The notes under the pieces are model-generated. The model worked only from the letters and a program-made list of their open reading frames with translations, did no database searches and was not told the DNA's origin. Of a DNA stretch of 33,300 bases, positions 33,171-33,300 are shown in pieces. The stretch spans positions 1-33,300 of the forward strand of contig RFVC01000022.1 in NCBI GenBank assembly GCA_009922595.1, given 5' to 3'. The position numbers were made by a program, and so were the translations under genes. Within the stretch, counting starts at the first letter, position 1; each line of letters starts with the position of its first letter. Source of the stretch: Gammaproteobacteria bacterium (GTDB lineage Bacteria; Pseudomonadota; Gammaproteobacteria; Pseudomonadales; Pseudohongiellaceae).

Positions 33171-33300
33171 CTAATCTGCGGCGTGCAGTGCCTTGGCTGC
33201 TGAAAATGTATAAGCAGCCAGCCCGGAACATTCCTCATCAATCACCCTGATGTACATTTCGTCAGAAGACGTCATCTCTGTCAGTTTTAAAAAGAATTCC
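33171..33300 (-). CDS. C-terminal fragment of an unidentified protein
   Basis: An open frame enters from the right edge on the minus strand and stops with TAG at 33173-33171. The last 42 residues read EFFLKLTEMTSSDEMYIRVI and then DEECSGLAAYTFSAAKALHA plus AD. I do not recognise the family. It is transcribed in the same direction as the deacetylase gene, 116 bases ahead of it, so the two could be linked. The reading frame is supported only by the absence of stops and the normal composition. Confidence 0.45.
   Translation of the reverse strand, partial: EFFLKLTEMTSSDEMYIRVIDEECSGLAAYTFSAAKALHAAD

Overview
The window reads as chromosomal DNA of a gammaproteobacterium. The strongest pointers are the maf-rng-yhdP order, FabV as enoyl reductase, YjbQ, an Xni-like exonuclease, glutathione-dependent formaldehyde genes and MAPEG/DUF2164 proteins. 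A free-living, probably marine or aquatic, aerobic heterotroph is likely but is an inference. I see no rRNA, tRNA, CRISPR array, transposase, integrase or phage gene. Almost all DNA is densely coding, in short operons of mixed strand.

Left part (1-6522): a minus-strand run in the order frmA, fghA, omega-amidase-like nitrilase and an Xni-like 5'-3' exonuclease cut by the window edge. Divergent from frmA is a plus-strand pair, a ferredoxin reductase and a [2Fe-2S] ferredoxin of the type that feeds cytochrome P450s; no P450 is present. Next come mocA and xdhC (molybdenum cofactor maturation, overlapping by one base), without the molybdenum hydroxylase they would serve. Then PhoH (6775-7587).

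Middle (7977-17804): a secreted metallo-beta-lactamase-fold hydrolase is followed 17 bases later by a HisA of the eukaryotic (fungal HIS6) type. A minus-strand ferredoxin/flavin/NAD reductase follows, then the tight block maf-rng-yhdP and a DUF445 membrane protein, convergent with a secreted CocE/NonD-type hydrolase.

Right part (20016-33300): a TetR regulator, a lone ExbD, and a MAPEG protein followed by a fused class II aldolase/short-chain dehydrogenase and mtnA. That last pair suggests a methylthioribose (or 5-deoxyribose) salvage branch of the 'DHAP shunt' kind, with aldolase and aldehyde reductase in one chain. After mtnA come a secreted glutaminyl cyclotransferase, YjbQ, and a zinc aminopeptidase lipoprotein whose 5' end appears broken by a small out-of-frame deletion. 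Then fabV, a Tat-exported sulfite-oxidase-family enzyme, a GFA-domain protein, DUF2164, a DoxX/DUF805 membrane protein, a histone-deacetylase-family amidohydrolase and the tail of an unknown protein.

Structure outside genes: purine-rich heptamer-like repeats in inverted pairs flank mtnA, and one arm encodes the signal peptide of the next gene. A shared 12-mer/8-mer pair occurs at 9671-9727 and 23837-23919. A minus-strand terminator with a folded region upstream lies before fabV, a terminator-like hairpin sits between frmA and fghA, and a closed multi-stem element follows phoH. No wholly new multi-gene defence or metabolic system could be demonstrated. The aldolase-SDR/mtnA pair, the repeat-derived signal peptide and the 27317-27396 element are the best leads.
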